64,000 nt of DNA from Novosphingobium kaempferiae (GTDB lineage Bacteria; Pseudomonadota; Alphaproteobacteria; Sphingomonadales; Sphingomonadaceae). The stretch is taken from positions 1,426,001-1,490,000 of the forward strand of contig NZ_CP089301.1 in the NCBI RefSeq assembly GCF_021227995.1, read 5' to 3'. Position numbers and translations under genes: made by a program. Of the stretch, positions 1-8,962 are shown one piece after another (within the stretch, counting starts at the first letter, position 1; each line of letters starts with the position of its first letter). The notes under the pieces were generated by a model. That model did no database searches. It was not told where the DNA came from and worked only from the letters and a program-made list of their open reading frames with translations.

Positions 1-2243
1 GTGACCGCCTTGAACACGCCGCCGGCGTGATCGGGGACCAGCCCTCCGACCTGATCGCGCAGCGTCGCGGCGTCGCCGACGTCGAGCAGGCTGGCGGTCA
101 TGCTGTCGTCGTTCTGCGCGGTCGCGTAGATCGCATCCCACACCGCCGCCTGCGACTTCGTGAGCCCCAGTTCGTCGGTCGTCTTGCGCGACAATGTCAG
201 GTAGACGCTGTCGTCGTCGCTGCTGACCGAGCCGTTGTAGATGAACGGCGTGTCCACCGCGTAGTTCAGCGCACCCTCGACCGTCAGATTGTCAGATGTC
301 AGCACGGTGTAAGTGCCCTGCGCTGTGGCGAGGCTGTTTACCGTCGCCGTGACGCTGGCGCCGTCCGCCAGCGTGGCGCTGTCGGTGACGATGGTCGAGC
401 TTTCGGCTCCATCGACATAGACGCCGATCGTGCCGCCCGAACCGACGGTGAGGCTGCCGAAACTGACCGTCGTCGCCTCGTCCGGGATCAGGGTGCCGCC
501 GTTGACGGTCACCGCGACATTGGCCGCGTTGCCGAACTGGCCGGAATATTTCGCGCTGTCGTTGATCGTGACGGTGCCGGCCTCTCCCGCGAAATCCATG
601 GTGCCGGAGAAGATCGAGGTGCCCGAAAGGCTGGCCGTGGCCGCGCCGCTGCCGAAATAGACGTCGCCCGAATAGACCGCATCGTCAGACAGCGTGAGCG
701 TATCGTCGCCCGCGCCGAAGTAGGTATCGCCGACGATCTGGCCGGTGGAAGCGGCCAGCGTGTCGTTGCCCGATCCCAGCCGGATGTCGCCAGTGATCTT
801 GGCGTAGACGGTGGTGTCTTCCTCGTCGTTGTCCTCCTCGTACTCGGCGCGCGTCTCGGCATCGTCGTCGTTGAGGTACTGGGTGACGGTGACACCGGTG
901 GTGTTCGCCGAAAGATCTATCGCGGTGCGGGTGTCGGTGCTGGTGCCGCCCGCGGTGATGTAACCGGTGTTTTCGAGCGAGGTCAGCGTCCCCGACAGGT
1001 CGCGGATGGCGGTGGTCGAACCCTCTCCGCCCGAGGTCAGCGAGGCGGAGATCGTGCCGCTGTTGTAGAGGCTGGTGACGGTGCTTCCCTGATTGATGAG
1101 CAGGGCCACCGCCGACTGGTCGTAGGAAGTGGCGTTCAGCGTGCCTGACACGCCGATGCCGTTGGTCAGCGTGACGTTGCCGCCCTGCCCACCGATGACG
1201 AGTCCATAGGCGTCGGTGTTGCTGTAGTAGGAGTTCGAGGTCACCGAACCGTCGATCACGACCGAATAGGTGCCCATGTTGCCGGTCACCGATCCCACGG
1301 TGATGTCGCTGGTGCCGCCGACCTGCAACGCGGGGCCGTTGCCGTAAGTGGTGATCGTGCCGGTGCCTTCGTCGCTGTCGTCTACACCATCGCCGTCCTC
1401 GTCGTCGTTGTCGTTGTCGTCGTCACGGTCGACCGGGGGCGCGGCCACGTAGATGCCGCCATCGACATTGCCGGTGATCGAGACTGCAGCGGTGCCGGTG
1501 CGCAATGCCTCGCGCGAGAGGACCATGGTCGTGCTGTCGTCGTTGACGAAGGTGTAACCCTTGGTCAACGCGCCCTGGATGGTGACGGTGCCGCTGACGT
1601 CGCCCGCCACGTTCAGCGCGCTGGAACCCTTGCCGACCACCGAGACGGTGCCTTCTACGGTGACGTCGCCATTGACGCCCTTCGTCGAGATGCCGACTGC
1701 GTTGTCGCCGATCACCGAGATCGTGCCGGTGTTGGTGACCGATCCGGTCCAGTCGCCATCGAGCACGATGCCGCCCGAATTCTGCCCCTCGACCGAGATC
1801 GTGCCTTCGTTGAGGATCGTGCCGGAGGCCACGCCATTGACGTGGATGCCGTAACGATTGCCCGCCGAGGCGATGCCGCTGGTGACGATGTTGTCGCCGT
1901 CCGCGTCATCGAGGACATAGTCCTCCAGCACCGAGATCACCCCGTCCTCGCCAATGTTGATGGCCGAGGACGTGCCCGAATTCACGGTGATCGCCGATGC
2001 GCCTGCCGCCCCGCCCATGTCGATGGTGCCGCCCATGGTCACGGTGGAATTGCTGTCCACCGTGATGCCGCTGCCGCTCGCCAGCGTGAGCGTGCCGTCC
2101 TCTCCGATGGTGATGTTGCCGGCGGTGGAGGTCTTGAGCGCGGTGGTGGTGTCGGTGGTCACCGAAGTATCGGCAAGGACCGGCGAGGATGCGATGGCGA
2201 GCGCGAGTGCGCCGAGACTGGCGGTGCTTTTCAGCGAGGGCAT
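1..2243 (-). CDS. Autotransporter passenger region (C-terminus beyond window)
   Basis: The minus strand is open from an ATG at 2243 to the window edge (747 codons, no stop), so the C-terminus is missing. Residues 1-24 form a Sec signal peptide with a likely cut after SPVLA. The rest is a Gly/Ser/Thr/Val-rich beta-solenoid-like passenger with many short repeats of the type GTI, VTNTGTISV and ITGNVDG. Two very acidic loops occur near residues 268-292 (runs of D, N and E) and 460-480; these could bind calcium. The last visible residues (LRDQVGGLVPDHAGG) resemble the segment just before an autotransporter beta-barrel. Expected role: secreted or surface-exposed type V protein. Ligand unknown. It lies 59 bp downstream of the dioxygenase-like lipoprotein gene on the same strand, so co-transcription is possible. 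The ribosome-binding site is weak (GGGACG). Confidence 0.8.
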   Translation of the reverse strand, partial: MPSLKSTASLGALALAIASSPVLADTSVTTDTTTALKTSTAGNITIGEDGTLTLASGSGITVDSNSTVTMGGTIDMGGAAGASAITVNSGTSSAINIGEDGVISVLEDYVLDDADGDNIVTSGIASAGNRYGIHVNGVASGTILNEGTISVEGQNSGGIVLDGDWTGSVTNTGTISVIGDNAVGISTKGVNGDVTVEGTVSVVGKGSSALNVAGDVSGTVTIQGALTKGYTFVNDDSTTMVLSREALRTGTAAVSITGNVDGGIYVAAPPVDRDDDNDNDDEDGDGVDDSDEGTGTITTYGNGPALQVGGTSDITVGSVTGNMGTYSVVIDGSVTSNSYYSNTDAYGLVIGGQGGNVTLTNGIGVSGTLNATSYDQSAVALLINQGSTVTSLYNSGTISASLTSGGEGSTTAIRDLSGTLTSLENTGYITAGGTSTDTRTAIDLSANTTGVTVTQYLNDDDAETRAEYEEDNDEEDTTVYAKITGDIRLGSGNDTLAASTGQIVGDTYFGAGDDTLTLSDDAVYSGDVYFGSGAATASLSGTSIFSGTMDFAGEAGTVTINDSAKYSGQFGNAANVAVTVNGGTLIPDEATTVSFGSLTVGSGGTIGVYVDGAESSTIVTDSATLADGASVTATVNSLATAQGTYTVLTSDNLTVEGALNYAVDTPFIYNGSVSSDDDSVYLTLSRKTTDELGLTKSQAAVWDAIYATAQNDDSMTASLLDVGDAATLRDQVGGLVPDHAGGVFKAV

Positions 2244-2302
2244 TTTCTGTGCGTCCCGAAAGGATGGTGTTGCGGTGGTGCGAAGAGGGGAGAAGGGCTG
2301 CC

Positions 2303-3253
2303 TCAGGTGGCGATGCCGATGACCGCCGTGCCGGTGTATCCGGCGGTGACGCTGCCGCTCAGTGTCGGCGTCATCTGCGCGATCTGCGCCGAAGTGTTGT
2401 CGCCGAACACGTTGTCGGACGAGAGCGAGACGGCGTTGTAGTTGGCGATGCTGGCGGTGTAGCGCGTGTCGCCGGAGAACACGGCGGTGTTGGTCGCGGC
2501 GGGCATCGCCAGCTGCGAGATCAGGCTCGCCGTGCGGCCGGTGCTGGCCGAGGTCAGCCCTCCGGTGAACACCTCGAAATGGATGTGCGGCCAGCGGCCC
2601 GAATAGCAGGCAGGGTAGATCGTGGTGAACTTCACCTTGCCGTCGCTGTCGGTGACCTGCACGCCTCGCAGGTAGCTCTGCGTGGTGACGCCGCTCGAAT
2701 AGAGCGAGTAGAGGCCCGCCGCATCGCAGTGCCATACGTAGATCGCCGCGCCCGAGATCGGCGCGCAGCCGTTGCTCACGTCGACGAGTTGCAGCTCGAT
2801 TTCCAGCTGGACGCCCGCCGCCGTCGTGGTCGAGCCGATGAAGCTCGACCGGATGTCCGAACGCACGACGCCGCTCTGGATGAGCACGTTGGAGGTCGAG
2901 CCGCTGGCGGTGTTGGTGCCATCGGCCGGATAGGGGCCATTGGTCTCGGTCGGGTCGGCGATGCAGGTCGCGGTCGACGTGCCGCCGGAAGTCGACGAGG
3001 ATGACGTCGAGGTGGAGGATGTGCTCGTCGACGATGTCGATGTCGACGAGCCGGACGACGTGCTGGTACTGTCCGAGCCCGAGGAGCTGCCGCTATCGTC
3101 TCCGCCGCAGGCCGCAAGCGCCGCAGCAGTGCCCGCGCTCGCCATGAACGCCAGGGCGCGGCGGCGGGCGAACATCTCGCGGCCTATTGCCTGCAGGTCT
3201 TCGGCCAGCCCGTGACCGTGGTCTTCGGATCGGTCCCGCTCCCGAAATCGCAT
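2303..3253 (-). CDS. Intradiol ring-cleavage dioxygenase-like lipoprotein
   Basis: 316 residues. The start is set by a strong AGGAGG five bases before the ATG. An N-terminal basic stretch (FARRRALAF) and a hydrophobic run end in a lipobox (LAAC), which suggests Tat- or Sec-exported lipidation. Residues about 53-95 are an almost pure Ser/Thr/Gly linker. The C-terminal domain matches the protocatechuate/catechol intradiol dioxygenase fold: YVWHCDAAGLYS supplies the first iron-ligand Tyr, TIYPACYSGR the second, and PHIHFEV the two His ligands. All four ligands of the non-haem Fe(III) site are therefore visible. Cytoplasmic PcaGH and CatA enzymes have no export signal, so this is the extracytoplasmic subfamily, whose substrate is generally unknown. 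It precedes the autotransporter gene. Confidence 0.85.
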   Translation of the reverse strand: MRFRERDRSEDHGHGLAEDLQAIGREMFARRRALAFMASAGTAAALAACGGDDSGSSSGSDSTSTSSGSSTSTSSTSTSSTSTSSSSTSGGTSTATCIADPTETNGPYPADGTNTASGSTSNVLIQSGVVRSDIRSSFIGSTTTAAGVQLEIELQLVDVSNGCAPISGAAIYVWHCDAAGLYSLYSSGVTTQSYLRGVQVTDSDGKVKFTTIYPACYSGRWPHIHFEVFTGGLTSASTGRTASLISQLAMPAATNTAVFSGDTRYTASIANYNAVSLSSDNVFGDNTSAQIAQMTPTLSGSVTAGYTGTAVIGIAT

Positions 3254-3365
3254 CGTGTCCTCCTTGCACCCGGCGGATGACCGGGCCTCGGGCGAGGACT
3301 GTGCGTCGGGGGTTGCCCCGGAATTTCAGGCGGATTTCAGATGCGTTGCGCCCAGATTGCGACGA

Positions 3366-4118
3366 TCAGGCCGGGCGGTCGTCGGTCACGGCGGGGACGA
3401 AGAGGTAACCTTCGTTGCGCACGGTGCGGATGATGTCGCTGCCGCCCTGCCCCTCCGACAGCTTGCGACGCAGGCGCGAAAGCTGGACGTCGATGGCGCG
3501 GTCGTAGTGCTCCGAATCCTCGCCGCGCGACCAGTCGAGAAGCTGGTCGCGGGTGAGCACGCGGCGCGGATGCTCGGCAAAGGCGCGCAGCAGACGGAAC
3601 TCGCCGTCGGACAGAGAGATCAGCGCTCCGGCGGGGTCAAACAGCAGGCGAAGGCCCAGGTCCATACGCCAGCCCGCGAAGTGCAGGCAGTCGCCCGAAT
3701 CGACCTCCGCCGCGCGCATCGGCACCGGCTCGACCGCAGCAGGCGCAGTGGCCGCATGACGGCGCAGCACGGTGCGGATGCGCGCCAGCAGTTCGCGCGG
3801 ATTGCACGGCTTGGCGAGGTAGTCGTCCGCGCCCATCTCCAGCCCGACGATGCGGTCGACATCGCTGCCCACCGCCGAGAGCATGATGACCGGCGGCGCG
3901 TCCGGCCCCATCTGGCGCAGCGCCGTCAGCCCGTCCTCGCGCGGCATCATCACGTCGAGCACGATGAGGTCGAAGCGCTCGTTCGCAAGGCGCACGCGCA
4001 TCTCGATCGGGTCGGCCGCGGTGGTCGTCTCGTAGCCGTGCTTGGCGAGGAAATCGCCGATCAGCGAGCGGATGCCCTCGTCGTCGTCGACGATGAGAAT
4101 GCGGGTCTGCAGGTCCAT
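3366..4118 (-). CDS. OmpR-family response regulator
   Basis: 250 residues from the start MDLQTRIL; an alternative ATG lies seven codons upstream at 4139 and neither has a clear ribosome-binding site. Receiver domain: acidic pocket VDDDE, phospho-acceptor Asp55 in VLDVMMP, and switch Lys in LAKPCNP. The C-terminal winged helix (about residues 145-245) has the OmpR pattern, ending RTVRNEGYLFVP. It should bind DNA as a phosphorylated dimer. The gene is divergent from the histidine kinase gene at 4826, with a roughly 0.7-kb gap between them. That kinase is the likely partner by position and by the EnvZ-like class of both proteins, but this is inference. Confidence 0.92.
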   Translation of the reverse strand: MDLQTRILIVDDDEGIRSLIGDFLAKHGYETTTAADPIEMRVRLANERFDLIVLDVMMPREDGLTALRQMGPDAPPVIMLSAVGSDVDRIVGLEMGADDYLAKPCNPRELLARIRTVLRRHAATAPAAVEPVPMRAAEVDSGDCLHFAGWRMDLGLRLLFDPAGALISLSDGEFRLLRAFAEHPRRVLTRDQLLDWSRGEDSEHYDRAIDVQLSRLRRKLSEGQGGSDIIRTVRNEGYLFVPAVTDDRPA

Positions 4119-4493
4119 CAGGTTGCGTTCTAGGATCATTAGGTGCTGTTGAACAGCATGTGTGCCGCAAGGATTTCAACCGCCGATACAGCTTGCGACA
4201 GCCCTGAAATCTGCCTGCAAAGCGGTGAAATCCACCCGCAACCTGCCCGGCACAGGAATCCGGCCATGGACAGTCGAGCTTGCCGCGATACGCACCGGCC
4301 GACCGTGTTCGCAAAGCATCCGGCGCCCCCCGCGTCCTTGCCCGCGCCTCACGGTTTCGCTGCGTTCAAGGCCACCGTCCGGGGTTCCGCCGCCATGGAA
4401 CCCCTCGGTGCCGGGGCCGTCGGTCGAGCGGGTTCTGTAGTCGCACCCGCCCCACTCGTCGACGGCTCCGGAATAGTCCTAAGTAATGCACCG

Positions 4494-4514
4494 AATATCC
4501 AATGGTTGGATATT
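4494..4514. promoter_or_regulatory. Palindrome, candidate operator
   Basis: Perfect inverted repeat with 9-base arms (AATATCCAA and TTGGATATT) and a 3-base spacer. It lies in an AT-richer patch of the gap between the response regulator and the kinase. Its size and symmetry suit a dimeric regulator, possibly the adjacent OmpR-type protein, although OmpR sites are usually direct repeats. Confidence 0.4.
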
Positions 4515-4699
4515 TCGGGAATTCTCAGTCTACAAACTGACACAAGTGCGTGTTACTCGCGCCGCAACAGGCCGGAAAAGCCCGATGACGAGGCTTTCGG
4601 TCCAAGAGATTCGCGCTGGACGCGCCGCATCAATGCGCGCGCGTCCGCATCGGTCCGAGGTGACCGTTCCCGCCACCTGCTTCGGCAGGCGACGGGAAC

Positions 4700-4749
4700 G
4701 CGGAGCGGGGACAGGAGGGACGTGTCCCTCTCTCCTGTCCCCGCTTCGC
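4700..4749. repeat. Two-tier hairpin
   Basis: Arms 4700-4717 and 4732-4749 pair at 17 of 18 positions (core AGCGGGGACAGGAG). An alternative inner hairpin pairs GAGGGAC (4715-4721) with GTCCCTC (4724-4730). It lies about 80 bases upstream of the histidine kinase start and has no T-run, so it is not a standard terminator. It could be a transcript-leader structure or a member of an interspersed palindrome family. Confidence 0.5.
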
Positions 4750-4825
4750 ATCAACCGGCAATCGGCCGGCCCTGCGACAATCGCCCATCTCGAATTCGCC
4801 GCGATCGCGTGGCAAAGCTGGCCCC

Positions 4826-6838
4826 ATGAACCTGCCCCAGATCCCGCCCCGGTTTACGCACCGGCTCGGCATGCCGCTGGCCATGCAGATGGTCGCGATC
4901 CTCGTGTGCGCACTGCTTGCGGCGCAGGCGGTAACGCTTGCGCTGACGGTAATCCTGCCGCCGCGCCCGACCGAGCGCTGGGACATAGACGAGGTTGCGT
5001 CCGCTTTGGGCGGTGGCCCCGCGCCCGAACGCCTCGAACGCAAGGCCATGAGCGGCCCGCCCGACGTGAGCGGGCAGGGCTGGCTGGTCTCCGAATCCTC
5101 GCGCGATGCACTGGCGAAGCGGATCGACCGTCCGTCCGGCGATGTCGTGCTGGCCTTCTACACGCAGTTGCCGGTCGGCGGCGTCGCCGTGCCGAGCGCG
5201 ACGCGCTCGCCACTTGCCGCGAAGGCGTCGCGTTCCGGCAGCCTCTCGTCGCTGCTGATCGAGCAGGCGCAGGCTCAGGCGATTCCCGGCGGACCGCCTG
5301 CTGGCGGCAGCGCCGGTCCGGCAGGTATGCCGGGGGGCGGGTTCCCCGGCGGGCGTATGCCGGGCGGCCGCTTTCCCGGTGGCGGATTTCCGGGCGGCAA
5401 CGGCCCTCGCGTCCCCACCCAACCCGGATCGTCGATGCCTCGCCCAAGCCTGCCCGGCGGCACTATCGGTGGCGGCCAGTCGGGCACCAGTCGACCCGGC
5501 GGAGAAGTCGGTCGCCCGGGCGGCATCGGCAATCCCGGACGCGCGCCCGGCCCGCTCGCGCAGCCCGGCCTGAGTCCGGGTGTCGGCATGGCACCACCCG
5601 TGCCCGTGATCGCCGCGCCGCCTCCGGCGGCAGCGCCGACCACACCGGCTACCGAACCGCTTCCGCAGCCAAGCGCAACGCCTTCCGAAACCGTGACGCG
5701 GCCTACCGCCGTGGCTACGATTGCGCCCGCTGTTGCCCCCTTGGTCGCCCCGTCCGCCCAGCCACAACCGATAGCGACGCCTGGCGCCGCAGCCAGCCCG
5801 GTGTCTGCGCCCGCCGCCCAACCCATTCCCTTCCGCCGCACCCAAAGCTCCATCTTCGCCGCTGCCTCGCCACCCTTCATCGAGGGCGATTTCGTCGCGG
5901 CGGCCCGACAGAAGGACGGTACATGGCTCGCCGTCGCGCCGCGCGCGGAGCCGTTCCCGAATGCCTGGCAGACGCGGGTGATGCTGTGGTTCGCGCTCTC
6001 GCTCGCCATCGTCAGCCCGCTCGCGTGGATATTCGTGCGCCGCATCGTCGTGCCGCTGCGCGACTTCGCGCAGGCCGCCGAGCAGCTCGGCCGCGATCCC
6101 TCGGCCACGATCCTGCCGCTCTCCGGCCCGGCCGAGATCGGCCGTGCCGCCAACGCCTTCAACCAGATGCGCCATCGCCTGCGCGCCTTCGTCGACGACC
6201 GCACGGCGATGGTCGGCGCGATCAGCCACGATCTTCGCACCCCCCTCACCCGCCTGCGCTTTCGCATCGAGGACGTGCCCGACGACCAGCGCGAGGGGCT
6301 GCTGAAGGAAGTGACCGAGATGGAGGCGATGATAAGTCAGGTCATCGCCTTCATCCGCGACGCCTCGACGCCGGGACCGCGCCAGCACCTCGACTTCGCC
6401 GACCTTGTCGAGGGCAGCGTCGCCGACTGGCAGCTTGTCGGCGCCAGAGTGGAGATCGAGCGGAACGCGCATATTCCGGTCGAGGTCGATCCCGTCGGCA
6501 TCCGCCGCCTGCTCGGCAACCTGCTGGAGAATGCCGTGAAGTACGGCGACAGTGCCCGCGTGCGCGTGTCCCTCAGCGGCAGCGAGGCAGTGGCAGAGAT
6601 CGTCGATGCCGGGCCCGGCATCCCCGAGGACGAGTTCGATCGCGCCTTCGAGCCCTTCTACCGGAGCGAATCCGCGCGCAAGTCCGGCCGTATGGGCAGC
6701 GGCCTCGGCCTTGCGGTCTGCCGCTCGATCGCAAGGGCGCATGGCGGTGATGTGTCCTTCGCCCACGGGCAGGACGGCTTCATCGCCCGCGTGACGGTGC
6801 CCGTTGCAGTCGTGCCGACACTGCGCAAGGCCGCCTGA
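4826..6838 (+). CDS. Sensor histidine kinase with Gly/Pro-rich periplasmic segment
   Basis: 670 residues. First membrane segment at about 16-44, second at about 382-402, then HAMP (about 403-455), a HisKA dimerisation domain with phospho-acceptor His468 in GAISHDLRTPLTRLR, and an ATPase domain with N box (LLGNLLENAVKYG, about 562), G1 (DAGPGIP) and G2 (GSGLGLAV). The class is EnvZ/RstB-like. Between the membrane segments lie about 335 residues, and about 150-330 are low complexity: repeats such as FPGG, MPGG and RFPGGG, then a long Pro/Ala/Thr-rich stretch. EnvZ-type kinases usually have a compact 120-residue sensor here. The partner is probably the divergent response regulator. An outer-membrane-like protein gene follows 14 bases downstream, implying co-transcription. 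Confidence 0.93.
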   Translation: MNLPQIPPRFTHRLGMPLAMQMVAILVCALLAAQAVTLALTVILPPRPTERWDIDEVASALGGGPAPERLERKAMSGPPDVSGQGWLVSESSRDALAKRIDRPSGDVVLAFYTQLPVGGVAVPSATRSPLAAKASRSGSLSSLLIEQAQAQAIPGGPPAGGSAGPAGMPGGGFPGGRMPGGRFPGGGFPGGNGPRVPTQPGSSMPRPSLPGGTIGGGQSGTSRPGGEVGRPGGIGNPGRAPGPLAQPGLSPGVGMAPPVPVIAAPPPAAAPTTPATEPLPQPSATPSETVTRPTAVATIAPAVAPLVAPSAQPQPIATPGAAASPVSAPAAQPIPFRRTQSSIFAAASPPFIEGDFVAAARQKDGTWLAVAPRAEPFPNAWQTRVMLWFALSLAIVSPLAWIFVRRIVVPLRDFAQAAEQLGRDPSATILPLSGPAEIGRAANAFNQMRHRLRAFVDDRTAMVGAISHDLRTPLTRLRFRIEDVPDDQREGLLKEVTEMEAMISQVIAFIRDASTPGPRQHLDFADLVEGSVADWQLVGARVEIERNAHIPVEVDPVGIRRLLGNLLENAVKYGDSARVRVSLSGSEAVAEIVDAGPGIPEDEFDRAFEPFYRSESARKSGRMGSGLGLAVCRSIARAHGGDVSFAHGQDGFIARVTVPVAVVPTLRKAA

Positions 6839-6852
6839 GGAACCGCCCCGCG

Positions 6853-7764
6853 ATGCACACTCGCGCAAGAAGGTTCGCCTTCTGCCTCGCCCTGTCGCTG
6901 TCCGCCGTACCCGCCATAGCGCAGGAGGCGGATGCCGTTTCCGCAGATGAGCAGACAGCCGTGGACACCACCGAACCACTGCTCTGGACCGGCACGATCT
7001 CCGTCGGGGTTAGCGCCCGCGACGACGGCCCCGATGGCAGCTGGCAATCGCTGAGCCTCACCCGCACGGTCGGGCGCGGTTACCTGCGCGGCAGCGTGAT
7101 GCGCTATCACGGCACGCTGACGCAGGCGGACACCGCGCTCCCCTCCGACTATTACGTCGGCACGTTCGGCGCGGGCGGCAATTTCGACAACTGGGTGGTC
7201 GACGGCTGGGCAAGCTACGGACGGCAGGATTACGGTCGCATCAGCACCTCGCTCGGCAGCCGCTCCAGCACCGGGGCGAAGGGCAGCGACTACTACGCGA
7301 TCGGCGGCGATTTCGGGCGGATACTGCCGCTCGGCAGAAGCTTCTTCCTGACCCCAACCGTCGCCGCGTCATTCGCGGACGGCAAGCTGCTGCGCCCTGC
7401 TCCCGCGGTCACCAATCTGCGCGATCAGGAAACCGACGAGCCCACATGGTCGGCCAATGCGGCGATACGCGTAGACCATGCCTTCGGTCCGTCGGGCGTC
7501 CACTACGCAGGGCTTTCCCTGTCGCGCAACTGGACCAGCAACGGGCTGTCGGCGTTGCGGATCGGGCGCAACGAAGATCCCGGCGCGGAACTGCCGTTCC
7601 GACTCTACAGCAAGCACTACGCCGACAGCTGGTTCGAAGCGGGCGCGACCGCCAACATGAAGCTGGGCGACAATCTCTACCTCGACCTGTTCGCCACGCG
7701 CAGTTTCGGCGTGAAGGCGGGCAACATGACCTCCGCAGGAGCGACGCTGCGCCGCTCGTTCTGA
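6853..7764 (+). CDS. Predicted outer-membrane beta-barrel protein
   Basis: 303 residues. Signal peptide with likely cut after PAIAQ (about residue 24). The mature part alternates polar and hydrophobic residues in strand-length blocks, for example YLRGSVMRYHGTL, FFLTPTVAASFAD and YLDLFATRSFGV. It ends in an aromatic C-terminal residue (TLRRSF), the signature expected of a Bam-inserted barrel. No enzyme motif is visible. It starts 14 bases after the kinase stop, so it is probably made from the same mRNA, and it could be a target or accessory of that signalling system. Specific function unknown. Confidence 0.75.
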   Translation: MHTRARRFAFCLALSLSAVPAIAQEADAVSADEQTAVDTTEPLLWTGTISVGVSARDDGPDGSWQSLSLTRTVGRGYLRGSVMRYHGTLTQADTALPSDYYVGTFGAGGNFDNWVVDGWASYGRQDYGRISTSLGSRSSTGAKGSDYYAIGGDFGRILPLGRSFFLTPTVAASFADGKLLRPAPAVTNLRDQETDEPTWSANAAIRVDHAFGPSGVHYAGLSLSRNWTSNGLSALRIGRNEDPGAELPFRLYSKHYADSWFEAGATANMKLGDNLYLDLFATRSFGVKAGNMTSAGATLRRSF

Positions 7765-7870
7765 TGTCTCATCCAAGGTAGACCCACGCAAATTATCAAC
7801 TGATCCATCTTTTTGCGCTAGCGCCGCGACTGCAATCGGACTGAAACGGTCAGGCGGCAGAGCGAGGAAC

Positions 7871-8887
7871 ATGATGGCATACCAAGGTTCGACGGTACTG
7901 GTTACGGGTGCGGCAGGCTTCATCGGCGCCGCCGTGGCCGAGGCGCTGATGGAGCGCGGCCAGCCCGTCGTCGGGATCGACAACCTCAACGACTACTACC
8001 CGGTATCGCTCAAGCAGGCGCGGCTTGACCGGCTCGCCGCGCGGCATGGCAACCTCTTCCACTTTCGCCACCTCGACTTTTCCGAGATGTCGACGCTGAC
8101 CGAAACGCTCGAGCCGTTCTCTTTCGAGAGCATCGTCCACCTCGGCGCGCAGGCGGGCGTCCGTTACTCGCTGGAGAACCCGCAGGCCTACGTCGCCTCG
8201 AACCTTGCCGGGCACGTCAACATGCTCGAACTCGCACGGGCGCGGCAGGTCGGACACATGGTCTATGCCAGTTCCAGCTCGGTCTACGGCGGCAACACGA
8301 AGCTTCCGTTCGCCGTCGAGGACCGCGCCGACAACCCGGTATCGCTCTACGCCGCCACCAAGAAGGCGGACGAGCTGATGAGCGAGACCTACGCCCATCT
8401 CTTCCGCATTCCGCTGACCGGCCTGCGATTCTTTACCGTCTACGGTCCCTGGGGCCGCCCGGACATGGCGATGTGGAAGTTCGCGACGAACATCCTCAAC
8501 GACCGCCCGATCGACGTCTACAACCACGGCGAGATGAGCCGCGACTTCACCTACATCGACGATATCGTCGGCGGCGTGCTCGCCTGCCTCGACCGGCCGC
8601 CTGCCGATGATGGGCTGGAAAAGGCCGGCGGCAGCGTCAAGCCGCACGCGCTCTACAACATCGGCAACAACCGCTCCGAACAGCTTCTGCGCCTGATCGA
8701 GGTGCTGGAAGACGCTTGCGGCCGCAAGGCGCAGCGTAACCTGCTGCCGATGCAGCCGGGTGACGTCCACGCGACCTACGCCGACATCGCCGCCCTCACC
8801 CGCGACACCGGCTACGCGCCGAGTACCCCCATCGAGGTAGGGGTGCCGCGTTTTGTCGACTGGTTCCGGGGATATACTGGATTTTGA
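7871..8887 (+). CDS. UDP-glucuronate 4-epimerase, NAD-dependent
   Basis: 338 residues, extended SDR family. NAD-binding GAAGFIG at residue 14 onward, catalytic SSSSVYG and Tyr-x3-Lys in LYAATKKADE, and the family features FFTVYGPWGRPDMA and NHGEMSRDFTYIDDIV. These last two fit the CapI/LspL type that converts UDP-glucuronate to UDP-galacturonate in the cytosol. A GAGGAAC ribosome-binding site precedes the ATG pair. The next gene encodes UDP-glucose dehydrogenase, so the two make UDP-glucuronate and then UDP-galacturonate for surface polysaccharide or for the uronic-acid glycosphingolipids of sphingomonads (inference). Confidence 0.9.
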   Translation: MMAYQGSTVLVTGAAGFIGAAVAEALMERGQPVVGIDNLNDYYPVSLKQARLDRLAARHGNLFHFRHLDFSEMSTLTETLEPFSFESIVHLGAQAGVRYSLENPQAYVASNLAGHVNMLELARARQVGHMVYASSSSVYGGNTKLPFAVEDRADNPVSLYAATKKADELMSETYAHLFRIPLTGLRFFTVYGPWGRPDMAMWKFATNILNDRPIDVYNHGEMSRDFTYIDDIVGGVLACLDRPPADDGLEKAGGSVKPHALYNIGNNRSEQLLRLIEVLEDACGRKAQRNLLPMQPGDVHATYADIAALTRDTGYAPSTPIEVGVPRFVDWFRGYTGF

Positions 8888-8962
8888 GACGGGGGCTTTG
8901 TCTTCCCCTTCGCTGGCGCAGCATCTAAAAGGCGCTCCAATTCCCCTCCCAAAGAGGTTCAC

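Larger units (their letters stand above)
4119..4825. other. Long divergent intergenic region
   Basis: About 700 bases separate the divergent regulator and kinase genes. No convincing coding region is seen. The open frames here lack ribosome-binding sites and have no family-like sequence. The region contains a perfect 9-bp-arm palindrome and a large two-tier hairpin, both listed separately. It must hold at least the promoters of both genes. Confidence 0.6.

Noticed and set aside
27..1148. A 373-codon plus-strand open frame over the autotransporter
   Set aside because: The minus strand carries a signal peptide and beta-repeat protein in one frame to the window edge; the plus frame is its Arg/Asp/Val-rich mirror.
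4143..4829. A 228-codon plus-strand frame in the long divergent gap
   Set aside because: No ribosome-binding site, no family-like sequence, and it runs through the palindrome and the hairpin; more likely regulatory DNA.
4751..6979. A 742-codon minus-strand frame, and a 754-codon plus-strand frame at 4486-6750, over the histidine kinase
   Set aside because: Both are other-frame shadows; the kinase frame has all HAMP, H, N and G boxes.
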